Positions 24,895 to 34,596 of a stretch of DNA of 64,000 bases are shown here, one piece after another. The position numbers and the translations under genes were made by a program. How positions within the stretch are numbered: position 1 is the stretch's first letter; each line of letters begins with the position of its first letter. Under the pieces are notes generated by a model that was given only the letters and a program-made list of their open reading frames with translations, searched no databases and was not told where the DNA came from. The stretch comes from Prevotella sp. (GTDB taxonomy: Bacteria; Bacteroidota; Bacteroidia; Bacteroidales; Muribaculaceae), in NCBI GenBank assembly GCA_023666665.1, contig JAMPBN010000001.1, forward strand, positions 1,177,332 to 1,241,331, read 5' to 3'.

Positions 24895-27800
24895 ATGAAG
24901 CGAATATTCCATATCATATACCTCATTTCTTTCCTTTTGCTCACCCGGTCGAGCGCCGCAGCGTTCAGCCTTGACAGCTACACGCTGAAGTCTGTCCTGG
25001 CCTCGGGCAAGTGGGTAAAAATCAGCGTGGAGCAGAGCGGAATGCACTGCATCACGCCGCAAACTCTCTCCAAGTGGGGCTTCTCCGACCCCGCCCGCGT
25101 GCGCGTCTATGGCTATGGCGGCGCAATGCTCTCCGACGTGCTGAATCCCGACGAATACGTTGACGATTTGCCTCAGGTAGCCTCGCAGGTAACCTCCAAG
25201 GGCCTGGTTTTCTACGCCACCGGTCCGCAGCAGGTCAACCTCGACAAGGAGGGAACCCTTTCGCACGCCATAAACCCCTACAGCTCATACGGTTTCTACT
25301 TCCTCACCGAGGGCGAGGCCGCAACCCCCGCTCCCCAAAAGGGAGGCTCGGAGGCAACCTCCGGAACATATTTTTCGCGGTGGATGGCCTACTACGACCC
25401 CCAGGATGTGAACATCGGCAACTCGGGGCGCATGATGGTAGGCGACGACTTCAAAACCCAGCGCGAACGCACTTACTCGGTTCAGCTCCCCGGAATAATG
25501 GAGGGAGTGTCGGCATCGGTCAACGTCTGCATGGTGGCCAACGCAAGCTCGCGCACCGACATTCGCCTGAGCATTGACGGCACGGCGCTTCCGGTGGCCA
25601 ACGGCGACTATATCAACCTGTCGTCCGATGACTCCGGAGTCTACGGAATGATGTCCACGATCTCCAAAAAAGACGTAAGGATTTCCGGCAACGAAACCAA
25701 GCTCAACATCCGCATTTCCAACTCGGGTATTGTGCGCTCGGCGTGGCTCAACTACTTTGAAATCATATATTCGCGCACCCACTCCGGCTCGCAGGAGATT
25801 CTCACCTCGCAAAACCCGGTTCAGTCCGACGGAGCCAAGGGCACAGGCCGCCACGTCTGGGACGTTACCGACCCGCGCAACCAATATGAACTCACCGTCG
25901 GCGACTCGGGAGCCTGGAGCAATGACCGCGCCGGCATACGCCGCTACATCGTGTGGGGCGAAACCGACAATATGCCCGAGCCCCGCTTCGTTGAAAACGT
26001 TGCAAACCAAAACCTCCACGGCCTGGCCATAGCCCCCGACATGATCATCATAACCCCGCAAGCTTACAGCTCCGCCGCAACCACCATTGCCGACATTCAC
26101 CGCAACCACGCCACCGAGAAACTTGTGGTCGAAGTGGTTGACCTCAACGAGATTCTCAACGAGTTCGGCTCCGGAGCGTTCGACCCCGGAGCGCTGCGCC
26201 GCTTCCTGAAAATGGTTTATGACCGCGGCCTCGCCCCCGAAGCCGAGCGCCCCCTGCGCTACGCCCTGCTCATGGGCAAGGGAACGTTCGACAACCGCGC
26301 CCTCACCGGCGTGGGGCGCTCGCTGTCGTCGCCCATGCCTCTGTGGGTCAGCGAAGCGTCGCTCAATGACTCGCAGTCATTCTCAACCGACGACTACTTT
26401 GCCCTGCTCGACGACTACGACGGCACACGCCCGGGAGCCGAAACGCTCAACATTGCCGTGGGCCGCATTCCCGCAACGAGCCTTTCAGAGGCTAAAACTG
26501 CCGCCGAAAAGATTCAGCAATACATCTACTCGATGCCCACCGGGCGCTGGAGAGCCACAATGTCGATTCTCGCCGACGATGAAAACCAGGGACAGCACAC
26601 CACCCAAAGCGAAACTTTGGTGCGTAACCTCATGAGCGGAGCTTCGGGGCAGCGCATCATCGTCGACAAAATCTATTGCGACGCTTACGTGCGCCAGAAC
26701 TCCACCTACCCCAAAGTGCGCGAAGACCTCTTCCGCAACTTCAGCGACGGCATGGGCATCTTCGCTTTCGTGGGCCACGGCTCACCAACGGCGCTGGGGT
26801 CCAAAAGCATCATCCAGCCGGCCGATTTCCGCAAATACTTCTACCTACGCCGGTTGCCGTTCTTCTATGCTGCCACGTGTTCGTTCCTGAAGTGGGACAA
26901 CGACTCGCAGTCGCAGGCCGAGCAACTGATGTTCCAGTCCGATGGCGGCTTTATCGGCTGCATTTCGGCACTCCGACCCGTGTATATCACCTACAACGGC
27001 AACCTCACCGCCTCGCTGGGCAAGGTTCTCGCCCAATATGACTCCGACGGCAACGTGCCCACCATCGGCGAGATTTACCGCCTGACCAAAAACGGCGTGG
27101 GCAACGACACCAACAAGATGCGCTACGTGCTGATGTCTGACCCGGCGCTGCGCCTCGCTCTCCCCTCCAACGAGGTGACCCTCGACGAAGTCAACGGCCA
27201 TACCGTCACCGCCGATGACCCCGCAACGCTCATGGCGCGCCAGGAAGTCACCCTGCGCGGCCGCGTCACCAACTCCGCCGGCGAGCTACTCAGCGACTTC
27301 AACGGCACCGTGACCGCCACCTTCTACGATGCCGAATTCTCAACCACCACCTACGGCTACGGCGAGGGCGGCCAGGAAATCCCCTTTGAGGAAATCGGTG
27401 CAATCCTCTTTGTCGGCTCCGGCCAGGCCACCAACGGCGAATATGAAATCACCGTGCGCATGCCCGCCAACATCTCCGACAACTATCGCCCCGCTACTAT
27501 GAGCCTCTATGCCATCTCATCGGCCTCCGACCGCACCGATGCCCTCGGGGTGAGCCGCAATCTCTACGCCTTCGGCTATGACGAGAACGCCGCCGAAGAC
27601 TCCGAGCGCCCCAAGATTCACTCGCTGACACTCAACGGCGAAGAATTCAAGTCGGGCGACGCGGTCAACGACTCCCCCCTGCTCATTGCCCGCATCAGCG
27701 ACAACTCGGGGCTGAATATGTCAACCGCCGGAGTCGGACAGCGTATGTCGCTCAACATTGACGGCAGCGACATTCTTTCCGACCTCTCGTCATATTTCAC

Positions 27801-28272
27801 CCCCGATGCCATCCCCTTTGAGGGGAAAATGAGCGGCACGCTCTATTATCCGCTCGAGAGCCTCGATGCCGGAGACCACACTATGACGCTGCGCGTCTGG
27901 GACGTTGACGGCAACTATGCCGATGCCTCGATTGACTGCGAGGTGAAGCCCGGCCTTGCTCCCGAAATCTACGAGGTCTACACCGACGCGATGCCCGCCC
28001 GCTCCGAGGCACGCTTCTTTGTGCGCCACAATCGCCCCGACCAGGTAGTCCGCCTAACCGTCAGCGTCTACGACCTGATGGGTCGACACGTGTGGAGCGG
28101 CGAAACCGAAGCGCGCTCCGATATGGAAACCACCAACCCGCTGACCTGGGACCTCCGCAACTCCGGGGGCCAGAGAGTGCCGCGAGGCATTTACCTCTAT
28201 CGTGCCGAACTGGCTTCCGGCCAGAGCGATTCGGCCTCCAAAACAAAAAAACTTGCCGTAGCAAATGAATAA
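24895..28272 (+). CDS. porU: Type IX secretion system sortase PorU (gingipain-like C25 peptidase)
   Basis: About 1125 aa from MKRIFHIIYLISFLLL (signal peptide). The N-terminal beta region precedes a C25 peptidase domain (about 380-770) with His in AFVGHGSPTALGS and Cys in FYAATCSFLKWD. Ig-like domains follow, ending in a YDLMGRHVWSGET...GIYLYRAEL module like a type IX C-terminal domain. PorU cleaves client C-terminal signals at the cell surface and attaches the proteins to A-LPS. Usually next to porV, which is absent here; it is instead followed, with 8 bp overlap, by a LOG-family gene. Confidence 0.9.
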   Translation: MKRIFHIIYLISFLLLTRSSAAAFSLDSYTLKSVLASGKWVKISVEQSGMHCITPQTLSKWGFSDPARVRVYGYGGAMLSDVLNPDEYVDDLPQVASQVTSKGLVFYATGPQQVNLDKEGTLSHAINPYSSYGFYFLTEGEAATPAPQKGGSEATSGTYFSRWMAYYDPQDVNIGNSGRMMVGDDFKTQRERTYSVQLPGIMEGVSASVNVCMVANASSRTDIRLSIDGTALPVANGDYINLSSDDSGVYGMMSTISKKDVRISGNETKLNIRISNSGIVRSAWLNYFEIIYSRTHSGSQEILTSQNPVQSDGAKGTGRHVWDVTDPRNQYELTVGDSGAWSNDRAGIRRYIVWGETDNMPEPRFVENVANQNLHGLAIAPDMIIITPQAYSSAATTIADIHRNHATEKLVVEVVDLNEILNEFGSGAFDPGALRRFLKMVYDRGLAPEAERPLRYALLMGKGTFDNRALTGVGRSLSSPMPLWVSEASLNDSQSFSTDDYFALLDDYDGTRPGAETLNIAVGRIPATSLSEAKTAAEKIQQYIYSMPTGRWRATMSILADDENQGQHTTQSETLVRNLMSGASGQRIIVDKIYCDAYVRQNSTYPKVREDLFRNFSDGMGIFAFVGHGSPTALGSKSIIQPADFRKYFYLRRLPFFYAATCSFLKWDNDSQSQAEQLMFQSDGGFIGCISALRPVYITYNGNLTASLGKVLAQYDSDGNVPTIGEIYRLTKNGVGNDTNKMRYVLMSDPALRLALPSNEVTLDEVNGHTVTADDPATLMARQEVTLRGRVTNSAGELLSDFNGTVTATFYDAEFSTTTYGYGEGGQEIPFEEIGAILFVGSGQATNGEYEITVRMPANISDNYRPATMSLYAISSASDRTDALGVSRNLYAFGYDENAAEDSERPKIHSLTLNGEEFKSGDAVNDSPLLIARISDNSGLNMSTAGVGQRMSLNIDGSDILSDLSSYFTPDAIPFEGKMSGTLYYPLESLDAGDHTMTLRVWDVDGNYADASIDCEVKPGLAPEIYEVYTDAMPARSEARFFVRHNRPDQVVRLTVSVYDLMGRHVWSGETEARSDMETTNPLTWDLRNSGGQRVPRGIYLYRAELASGQSDSASKTKKLAVANE

Positions 28273-28822
28273 AGCAGTAACCATTTATTGCGCATCGAGC
28301 CCCGACGCTCCCGCAAACTTTCTTAACGCCGCCCGCGAGCTTGGCCGCGAGGCATCTCGCGCCGGACTGGCCACAATCACCGGAGCCGGCACCCTCGGAC
28401 TCATGGGAGCCGTGGTCGACGGCACCCTCGACATTGCCGGAGGACGCGCCATCGGCGTGATTCCCCAATTCATGGTTGACCGCGGATGGGCTAACCCCCG
28501 CATGACCGAACTCCACGTCACCGCCGATATGGCCGAGCGCAAACACCTGCTCGCCTCCCTTGGCAACGGCGCCATAGCCCTGCCCGGCGGCATCGGCACC
28601 CTCGACGAGCTGATGGACCTGCTGGCTCAGTGCCAGTTAGGCATATATAACAACCCCGTGGTGATTCTCAACACCGACGGCTTCTACGACAATCTGCTCG
28701 CCCATCTGCGCCACGTTGACGACTGCCGGATGATGCGCCACCTCGGCCTGCCCGGCGACCTCTGGAAAGTTGCCCACACCCCTGCCGAGGCAATTGAATT
28801 GGTATTAGGCGTTAGGCATTAG
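28265..28822 (+). CDS. LOG-family Rossmann-fold protein (TIGR00730)
   Basis: 185 aa with the signature PGGIGTLDELMDLLAQ and GAGTLGLMGAVVDG. The family includes cytokinin riboside 5'-monophosphate phosphoribohydrolases; many bacterial members hydrolyse AMP or GMP N-glycosidic bonds. The start overlaps the porU stop. The last codons (LVLGVRH) and the stop come from a TTAGGCA heptamer array. Confidence 0.88.
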   Translation: MNKAVTIYCASSPDAPANFLNAARELGREASRAGLATITGAGTLGLMGAVVDGTLDIAGGRAIGVIPQFMVDRGWANPRMTELHVTADMAERKHLLASLGNGAIALPGGIGTLDELMDLLAQCQLGIYNNPVVILNTDGFYDNLLAHLRHVDDCRMMRHLGLPGDLWKVAHTPAEAIELVLGVRH

Positions 28823-28828
28823 GCATTG
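28798..28828 (+). repeat. TTAGGCA heptamer array at the LOG gene 3' end
   Basis: TTAGGCG, TTAGGCA, TTAGGCA, TTGG in tandem, giving the stop of the LOG gene. The DUF4271 ATG follows two bases later. Confidence 0.8.
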
Positions 28829-28829
28829 G

Positions 28830-29495
28830 ATGGAACCGACCGTCAGAATAATATCCGCAGCAAATGATTCAGCGCTTCAGCTGGCGCTGATCATAGTCTT
28901 AGCCGTCAATTTACTGGCGGCTCCCATTATGGCACGCTCAGCCCATACCTTCTTCAAGCAGCTGTTCAGCACCCACCGCGAAGCCATACCCGGCGAAAAG
29001 ACCCTCGGCGAGCGCCTTGTGGTAGTGTTCGGAGTGATTCAAACTCTGGTATTCGAGGCGTTGCTACTCTACTGCGCCTGCGGAGCCGACGTAATGCCCC
29101 CTCTGGCCTCTGTGGCCGGACTCGCGCTGCTCACTATGCTGCTCTTTGCCATGCAATATTGCGGATATGCCGTTACCGGATTCACCTTCTCCTCGGGCGA
29201 GAATACCCGCTTGTGGCTCTCGGCCTTTATGATTACCCAGGCGTGCGCCGGACTCCCCATGGCCGCAACCGCTTTAGGCTCACTCTTTTACCCCCGCTAT
29301 ATCACACTTTTCATTGTTATTGGCCTCATAATCTATATAGCAGCGCGCATACCGCTGTATATCAGAGAGTTTAGAATTTTTTACTCATCGCCCGCCTCAA
29401 TTTTCTACTTTTTTTTGTATCTTTGCACCCTGGAAATTGTACCTTTTATCGGCGCACTCGCCTTTACTAACTTCTTTTCCAAGTTGTTCTGTTAA
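28830..29495 (+). CDS. DUF4271 membrane protein
   Basis: A 221 aa protein with about five to six transmembrane segments (for example IVLAVNLLAAPIM and LFIVIGLIIYIAARI). It matches the Bacteroidota DUF4271 family, regularly placed just before hemD; function unknown. Its stop overlaps the hemD start. A TATCTTTG element near 29418 inside it could give hemD an extra promoter. Confidence 0.75.
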   Translation: MEPTVRIISAANDSALQLALIIVLAVNLLAAPIMARSAHTFFKQLFSTHREAIPGEKTLGERLVVVFGVIQTLVFEALLLYCACGADVMPPLASVAGLALLTMLLFAMQYCGYAVTGFTFSSGENTRLWLSAFMITQACAGLPMAATALGSLFYPRYITLFIVIGLIIYIAARIPLYIREFRIFYSSPASIFYFFLYLCTLEIVPFIGALAFTNFFSKLFC

Positions 29496-30277
29496 TGAAG
29501 CCAATTAAAAAAATCCTCATATCCCAACCCCGCCCGCAAGCCGACAAGTCTCCCTACTTCGACATCGAAAAAAAACGCGGCGTTGAGTTGGTTTTCCGTC
29601 CTTTCATCAAGGTTGAGGGGCTTACCTCACGCGAATTTCGCCAGCAAAAGATTTCGCTCAACGACTTCTCCGCAGTAATCTTCACGGCTCGCACAGCCGT
29701 TGACCATTTTTTCCGCCTTGCCGAAGAACAGCGCTTCAACGTGCCCGAAACCATGAAATACTTCTGCTCGTCAGAGAGCATTGCCCTCTATCTGCAAAAG
29801 TACATCCCCTTCCGCAAACGCAAAATCTTCAACTCCCCAACAGGAAAGTTTGAAGACCTCATCCCCATTCTCCAAAAACACCACAAAGAGAAATACCTCT
29901 TTGCGGTCAGCGACGTCAACAAAGACGTCCTGGCAAACCTTGAAAAATCCAAGCTGCAATACACCCGCGCGGTAATGTATCGCACCGTGCCCAACAACTT
30001 TGGTACCGACGAGCCCTTTGACTACGACATGCTCGTATTCTTCTCGCCCGAGGGAATCAAAGCCCTCCAAAGCAACTTCCCCAACTTTGAGCAAGGCGAC
30101 ATTCGCATCGCCACTTTCGGCCTCACCACCGCAAAAGCCGTTGTCGATGCCGGCCTGCGCCTCGACCTCGACGGCTCCAAGAGCGCCAACAAATCCATTG
30201 CAGCCACCATTGACTCATTTATACTCGAAACAAATGGAGAGCCCGACCAAGAGGCAGAAACTGCCAAAAAAGATTAA
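29495..30277 (+). CDS. hemD: Uroporphyrinogen-III synthase
   Basis: 260 aa; closes and isomerises hydroxymethylbilane to uroporphyrinogen III for heme/corrinoid synthesis. It shows the two-lobe HemD pattern, with ILISQPRP at the N terminus, FTARTAVDHFF, and MLVFFSPEGIKAL before IATFGLTTAKAV. Sequence conservation in this family is low, so the call rests on these patterns and on the DUF4271 neighbour. Its 3' end overlaps rnpA by 44 bp. Confidence 0.82.
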   Translation: MKPIKKILISQPRPQADKSPYFDIEKKRGVELVFRPFIKVEGLTSREFRQQKISLNDFSAVIFTARTAVDHFFRLAEEQRFNVPETMKYFCSSESIALYLQKYIPFRKRKIFNSPTGKFEDLIPILQKHHKEKYLFAVSDVNKDVLANLEKSKLQYTRAVMYRTVPNNFGTDEPFDYDMLVFFSPEGIKALQSNFPNFEQGDIRIATFGLTTAKAVVDAGLRLDLDGSKSANKSIAATIDSFILETNGEPDQEAETAKKD

Positions 30278-30593
30278 ACTCTGCTCTCTGACGGCCATCG
30301 ACGCGCTCTTTGCCTCAGGCAAGGGCGCGCTTGCATATCCGGTGCGTATGATTTCCGCGCCCTCCGCCACCGAGGGCATCCACTTCCTGGTCAGCATTCC
30401 CAAAAAACGACTACGCCACGCCGTAGACCGCGTGCTTATGCGCCGCCGCATCCGCGAAGCCTTCCGCCGCATCCGCCCCGAGCTCCCTGCCGGGCTCAAC
30501 CTCGACATCGCCTTTATCTACGTCGGCAACCGCCTCGAACCCTACTCCAAAATATCAGTCGCCCTCAAAAAATTACTAATTACCAATTGCTAA
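30234..30593 (+). CDS. rnpA: Ribonuclease P protein component
   Basis: 119 aa from MESPTKRQKLPKK, overlapping hemD by 44 bp in another frame. The RnpA RNR-type motif appears as RHAVDRVLMRRRIREAFRR, with KLCSLTAIDALFASGKG at the N terminus. It binds the RNase P RNA and helps 5' maturation of tRNAs. The tail KKLLITNC and the stop are encoded by an AATTACT-type heptamer array. rpmH is not adjacent, unlike the classic rpmH-rnpA-yidD order. Confidence 0.9.
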   Translation: MESPTKRQKLPKKIKLCSLTAIDALFASGKGALAYPVRMISAPSATEGIHFLVSIPKKRLRHAVDRVLMRRRIREAFRRIRPELPAGLNLDIAFIYVGNRLEPYSKISVALKKLLITNC

Positions 30594-30620
30594 TCACTAA
30601 TTGCCAATTTCCAACCTAAT
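30570..30620 (+). repeat. AATTACT heptamer array bridging rnpA and yidD
   Basis: Seven units such as AATTACT, AATTACC, AATTGCT, AATCACT, AATTGCC and AATTTCC. They supply the rnpA C terminus and stop and also the yidD TTG start and first codons (PISN). Confidence 0.8.
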
Positions 30621-30828
30621 ATCCGAGCTGCTGATATTGCCCATCAAGCTCTATCGTGCCTGCATATCCCCGCTGCTACCCCCCGGCTGCCGCTTCACCC
30701 CCACCTGCTCCCAATACGCCATTGAAGCCCTCCGCAAGCACGGCCCACTCAAAGGCCTCTACCTCACCACCCGCCGCCTGCTCCGCTGCCACCCCTGGGG
30801 CGGCTCCGGCTACGACCCCGTCCCCTAA
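30601..30828 (+). CDS. yidD: Membrane protein insertion efficiency factor YidD
   Basis: 75 aa with the family core [28 protein letters not shown] and [12 protein letters not shown]. It helps YidC-dependent membrane insertion. The TTG start at 30601 gives [11 protein letters not shown], a good match; this start lies within the heptamer array shared with rnpA. Confidence 0.92.
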   Translation: MPISNLISELLILPIKLYRACISPLLPPGCRFTPTCSQYAIEALRKHGPLKGLYLTTRRLLRCHPWGGSGYDPVP

Positions 30829-30840
30829 AAACATGAGGCT

Positions 30841-30859
30841 GCGGTCTTCTTCAGACCGC
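30841..30859. terminator. Hairpin between convergent yidD and lolD-like genes
   Basis: GCGGTCT-TCTTC-AGACCGC, a perfect 7-bp stem, overlapping the last codons of the lolD-like gene. Convergent position fits a shared terminator, but no T tract follows. Confidence 0.45.
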
Positions 30860-31507
30860 CGCGCAGGTGCCGTCGAGGAGGGGGATGGTGCGGTCGGCAG
30901 AGGCAGCGAGGGAGTCGTCGTGGGTCACGATGACGAAGCTTTGACCCATATCGCGGCGCAGGTCAAAGAAGAGGCGATGTAGCTCGGCGCGGTTGGCCGA
31001 GTCGAGCGAGCCGCTGGGTTCGTCGGCAAGTATGACCTCGGGGTTGTTGATAAGTGCGCGGGCCACTGCGCCGCGCTGACGCTCGCCGCCGGATAGTTGT
31101 GCGGGCTTGTGGTTGAGTCGCGCCGTCAGACCCATGTAGTCCAAGAGCTTGCGTGCGCGCTCCATGGCATCATCGCGCCTTGAGCCGCCAATCAGTGCCG
31201 GCAGGGCAACGTTTTCCTGCAGCGAAAATTCGGGGAGCAGAGAGTGAAATTGAAACACGAAGCCGATATGGCGGTTGCGAAAGGCTGCGAGCTTGCGGTC
31301 GGAGAGGCGGAAAATGTCGGTGCCGTCATACAGCACCGTGCCGGAGTCAGGACGCTCGAGCGACCCCATAATCTGCAGCAGGGTGGTTTTGCCCGCTCCG
31401 CTGGGACCCACTATGGCAACTATCTCGGAGTTGTCAATCTTCAGCGAAATTCCCTTGAGCACCTCGAGCTTGTCGAAGCGCTTGTGGATGTTGTTAACTT
31501 CAATCAT
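30851..31507 (-). CDS. lolD: ABC transporter ATPase, LolD type
   Basis: 218 aa with Walker [13 protein letters not shown], signature [15 protein letters not shown], Walker [13 protein letters not shown] and the H-loop VTHDDSL. This is the MacB/LolD subfamily; with LolC/E-type permeases it would extract lipoproteins for LolA. The permease genes are not here, so a related MacB-type role is possible. It ends the lptG-ribBA-lolD operon, overlapping ribBA by 4 bp. Confidence 0.82.
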   Translation of the reverse strand: MIEVNNIHKRFDKLEVLKGISLKIDNSEIVAIVGPSGAGKTTLLQIMGSLERPDSGTVLYDGTDIFRLSDRKLAAFRNRHIGFVFQFHSLLPEFSLQENVALPALIGGSRRDDAMERARKLLDYMGLTARLNHKPAQLSGGERQRGAVARALINNPEVILADEPSGSLDSANRAELHRLFFDLRRDMGQSFVIVTHDDSLAASADRTIPLLDGTCAAV

Positions 31508-32712
31508 ACGTGGAGGTTATGGCCCATGCGGGTGGCCTTGGTGCGGAGATAGCGGCGGTTGTATTCGTTGGGTTCGGTTTCGATGGGCACGGTTTCCACG
31601 ATTTCGAGCCCATAGCCCTGAAGGCCGATGCGCTTGGTGGGGTTGTTGCTCATCAGGCGCATGCGACTCACTCCGATTGCGCGGAGAATCTGTGCCCCCA
31701 CGCCGTAGTCGCGCTCGTCGGCTTTGTGGCCGAGGCAGATGTTGGCATCCACGGTGTCCATGCCCTCTTCCTGCAGCTTGTAAGCTTTCATTTTCTCCAT
31801 CAGGCCGATTCCGCGACCCTCCTGCATAAGGTAGACAATGGCACCGCGTCCCTCTTTTTCCACGGCTTCCATGGCGCGATGGAGCTGCTCGCCGCAGTCG
31901 CAGCGGCAGGAGGAGAAGATGTCGCCGGTAGCACACGAGGAGTGCACGCGCACCAGCGCGGGTTCGTCGCCGCTGAGGTCGCCCTTGACCAGGGCAATGT
32001 GTTCCAGACCGTTTGACTTCTGGCGGAAAGGAATTGCGCGGAAGTGACCCCAGCGGGTGGGGAGGTCTACCTCCACGCCCTGCTCAATGAGCGACTCCGT
32101 GCGGTTGCGATAGGCCACGAGGTCGGCAATCGAAATGAGCTTGATGCCCCACAGGTCGGCCTTTTGGCGCAGCTCGGGGAGGCGAGCCATTGTGCCGTCG
32201 TCGCTCATTATCTCCATCAGCGCGGCCACGGGTTGCAGTCCGGCCAGGCGCGCAAGGTCTACTCCTGCTTCGGTGTGGCCGGTGCGCTGGAGCACGCCGA
32301 AATCCTGGGCATAGAGCGGGTTGATGTGACCCGGGCGGCCAAAGGTTGCCGGCGTGGAAGCCGGGTCGGCAAGGGCGCGGATCGTGGCGCAGCGGTCGTG
32401 AATGCTCACTCCGGTGGAGCAGCCCTCGAGCTTGTCTACTGTGACGGTAAACGGAGTGCCCAGCACCGAGGTGTTGACCTGCACCTGGCGATCGAGGTCA
32501 AGTTCGCGGGCGCGGCTCATGGTGAGCGGAGCGCAGAGTACCCCTCGGGCGTTTTTAAGCATAAAATTCACTTGCTCGGGGGTGATTTTCTCGGCGGCAA
32601 CTATGAGGTCGCCCTCGTTTTCGCGGTCTTCGTCGTCGACCACGATGAGGAACTTGCCTTGGCGAAAGTCTTCAATAGCGTCTTCTATGGAGTCGAGTTT
32701 AATGCTGCTCAT
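31504..32712 (-). CDS. ribBA: Bifunctional DHBP synthase / GTP cyclohydrolase II
   Basis: 402 aa. RibB domain (1-205) with [12 protein letters not shown] makes 3,4-dihydroxy-2-butanone 4-phosphate; RibA domain (210-402) with the zinc cysteines in [17 protein letters not shown] opens GTP. Both feed riboflavin synthesis and meet at lumazine synthase (ribH, 48620-49084). No FMN riboswitch is possible at the start, because it overlaps the lptG gene by 14 bp. Confidence 0.96.
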   Translation of the reverse strand: MSSIKLDSIEDAIEDFRQGKFLIVVDDEDRENEGDLIVAAEKITPEQVNFMLKNARGVLCAPLTMSRARELDLDRQVQVNTSVLGTPFTVTVDKLEGCSTGVSIHDRCATIRALADPASTPATFGRPGHINPLYAQDFGVLQRTGHTEAGVDLARLAGLQPVAALMEIMSDDGTMARLPELRQKADLWGIKLISIADLVAYRNRTESLIEQGVEVDLPTRWGHFRAIPFRQKSNGLEHIALVKGDLSGDEPALVRVHSSCATGDIFSSCRCDCGEQLHRAMEAVEKEGRGAIVYLMQEGRGIGLMEKMKAYKLQEEGMDTVDANICLGHKADERDYGVGAQILRAIGVSRMRLMSNNPTKRIGLQGYGLEIVETVPIETEPNEYNRRYLRTKATRMGHNLHV

Positions 32713-34453
32713 GGATGTTAATTGTTTGGATTTCAGGAATTAAGGATTCAATTTTACGGAGTCTGTTGCGTAGCCGCAAGCGCAGCAGCGGCGACTGAAA
32801 CCAGGGTTCGATAATCGGAATGTCGTTGAGCTTGTTCATCAGCGTCTGCGAGCGGGTATTGGCCATATAGCTGACAGCCGGCTCAAGTATGGCGTTGAAT
32901 GCCACCACATTGGTGAAATTGCGCAGCGCCTCGCCCACGGCGGCGAGCTGCTCGGCGGCGACTGCGGGGTCGTAGTCTTCAATCACCACCTCTTTCACCG
33001 TCAGGGCGCGTTGGTTCTTGCCGGTGATGGCTCGCAGCAGGCGCATGTAGCTGTCGGCGTTAAATACCGATGAGTCTTTTACCGCCTTGTAGGTCACGAA
33101 GATACCCAGCGGCAGCAACACCGCCGAACTGAGCCATACGCCCTCGATAACCGGGATTTTGCCGTCGCGGGCAAGGCGGTAGCCCATATTGTCGATTATA
33201 TAGTAGAAAATAAACAGGAACACACTGATAACCAGCGGAGTTCCCAATCCGCCCTTGCGAATTATCGCGCCGAGCGGAGCGCCGATAAAGAAGAATATCA
33301 GGCACGCCAGCGATAGCGTGAAGCGCCGGTTCAGCTCAATGCCGTGGCGACGCAGCAGCTCGTGTTGGCTCTCAAGGAAGTGATAGTGACCCTGATAGTC
33401 CCAGCGCATGCGGTCAATGTCGTTGCGGGCGCTAATCATTATGGAGCGGTGCTGTTCGGGCGACACGCGGGCAAAAATCGAGTCGATGTTAACAACCTGC
33501 CGGGGCCGCGCATCGGCGCGCTTGGCCTCGGCGGGAAGCGATGCCGGGCTTACGCTCACCAGGTTGAGGTTGGCGAGTTCGTTGCCAAACTTCTGCCCCA
33601 CGGAGTCCACGCCGTGCTGCAGCGAGTCAATGGAGTGGCGCAGCTGCGAAACGTTTTTGCCGGCGTAGGTATTGCTGATTTCGCTCTCGTCCATCATGTT
33701 GAGGTTCATGTCGAACGCCACCGTGATGAGTTTGTTTGAGAACTGCTCACTGCGATAGAGCGAGTTGCGCGCCGACGACATCCCCCCCTGGCCCTCGCGC
33801 AGGTTCTCAAAAAGTTCGCCGCGGTGCAGGTCAAGGAGCATGTGAGTCTTGTCGGGCGAGGTGCGCAGCGTGGCGCTGTCGGCAAGTATTACGCGGGAGC
33901 GGTCAAACCCCTGGCGGAAGTCATAAATCATCACCGCGTAGAGCATTCCCGACTCGCGGTTTTTTGACTCCACGTAGATGTTGATGTTGGGCAGCTGATA
34001 GTTGAATTCCCCCTCGGCAATGTCGAGCTCGGGGGTTTTCTGGCGTACGGATTTCAGCAGGGTCCACATCTTTGTCTGCGCAAGGGGCAACACGTCGTTT
34101 TGAAAGAAAAAAGCCCCGATGCTCACGAACACTATCAACACGATAAGCGGCGACATAACGCGAAACAGAGATATGCCGCCGGCTTTCAGGGCGGTGAGTT
34201 CCATACTCTCGCCGATGTTGCCAAAGGTCATCAGCGAGGCCAACAGCACCGCCAAAGGCAGTGCCATAGGCACCATTGACAGCGCGGCGTAGAAAAACAG
34301 TTCGGCCAACACTCCTATACTCACACCTTTGCCCACAAGATCCTGAAGGTGAAGCCACAAGAACTGCATCAGCACGATAAACGTGCAGATGAAAAAAGTC
34401 ATCACAAAAAGCGGCAGAAACTGCCGCAACATGAAGCGGTCGAGCGTTTTCAT
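32699..34453 (-). CDS. LptF/LptG-family permease (YjgP/YjgQ)
   Basis: 584 aa, much longer than the about 360 aa of E. coli LptF or LptG. N-terminal membrane helices start [20 protein letters not shown]; a large periplasmic beta-jellyroll-like part (about 130-400) and three further helices follow, with [14 protein letters not shown] typical of the family. The last 150 or so residues are an extra C-terminal extension of unknown function. It acts in the LPS exporter with LptB and links to lptE in this window. Promoter -7 TACCTTTG at 34468-34475. Confidence 0.88.
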   Translation of the reverse strand: MKTLDRFMLRQFLPLFVMTFFICTFIVLMQFLWLHLQDLVGKGVSIGVLAELFFYAALSMVPMALPLAVLLASLMTFGNIGESMELTALKAGGISLFRVMSPLIVLIVFVSIGAFFFQNDVLPLAQTKMWTLLKSVRQKTPELDIAEGEFNYQLPNINIYVESKNRESGMLYAVMIYDFRQGFDRSRVILADSATLRTSPDKTHMLLDLHRGELFENLREGQGGMSSARNSLYRSEQFSNKLITVAFDMNLNMMDESEISNTYAGKNVSQLRHSIDSLQHGVDSVGQKFGNELANLNLVSVSPASLPAEAKRADARPRQVVNIDSIFARVSPEQHRSIMISARNDIDRMRWDYQGHYHFLESQHELLRRHGIELNRRFTLSLACLIFFFIGAPLGAIIRKGGLGTPLVISVFLFIFYYIIDNMGYRLARDGKIPVIEGVWLSSAVLLPLGIFVTYKAVKDSSVFNADSYMRLLRAITGKNQRALTVKEVVIEDYDPAVAAEQLAAVGEALRNFTNVVAFNAILEPAVSYMANTRSQTLMNKLNDIPIIEPWFQSPLLRLRLRNRLRKIESLIPEIQTINIHEQH

Positions 34454-34467
34454 TTCTTTACCACCCG

Positions 34468-34475
34468 CAAAGGTA
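34468..34475 (-). promoter_or_regulatory. -7 element of the lptG-ribBA-lolD operon
   Basis: TACCTTTG on the minus strand, 14 bases before the ATG, following an A/T homopolymer. Confidence 0.65.
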
Positions 34476-34486
34476 CGAATTTTTTT

Positions 34487-34526
34487 TTAGTTAGGAGTTA
34501 GAAGTAAGAAGTTAGAAGTTAGAAGT
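34487..34526 (+). repeat. TTAGAAG heptamer array
   Basis: TTAGGAG, TTAGAAG, TAAGAAG, TTAGAAG, TTAGAAG in tandem between the lptG operon promoter and the terminator of the capsid cassette. Stops occur in all frames of both strands. Confidence 0.8.
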
Positions 34527-34568
34527 AAAATATGGAGAGGCGGATTTTAAGCCGCCCCTCCATATTTT
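34527..34568 (-). terminator. Terminator of the capsid-portal cassette
   Basis: A 17-bp stem with one A-C mismatch (AAAATATGGAGAGGCGG against CCGCCCCTCCATATTTT) around a 7-base ATTTTAA loop, placed 25 bases beyond the portal stop. On the minus strand the stem ends in a TTTT tract. Confidence 0.75.
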
Positions 34569-34596
34569 CACTGCCCACTGCCCACTGCCCACTTAA
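34569..34596 (-). repeat. CACTGCC heptamer array at the portal gene 3' end
   Basis: CACTGCC three times and CACTTAA once on the plus strand. Its last unit supplies the portal TAA stop on the minus strand. Confidence 0.8.

Noticed and set aside
31504-32712. FMN riboswitch before ribBA
   Set aside because: The gene start overlaps lptG by 14 bp, leaving no leader.
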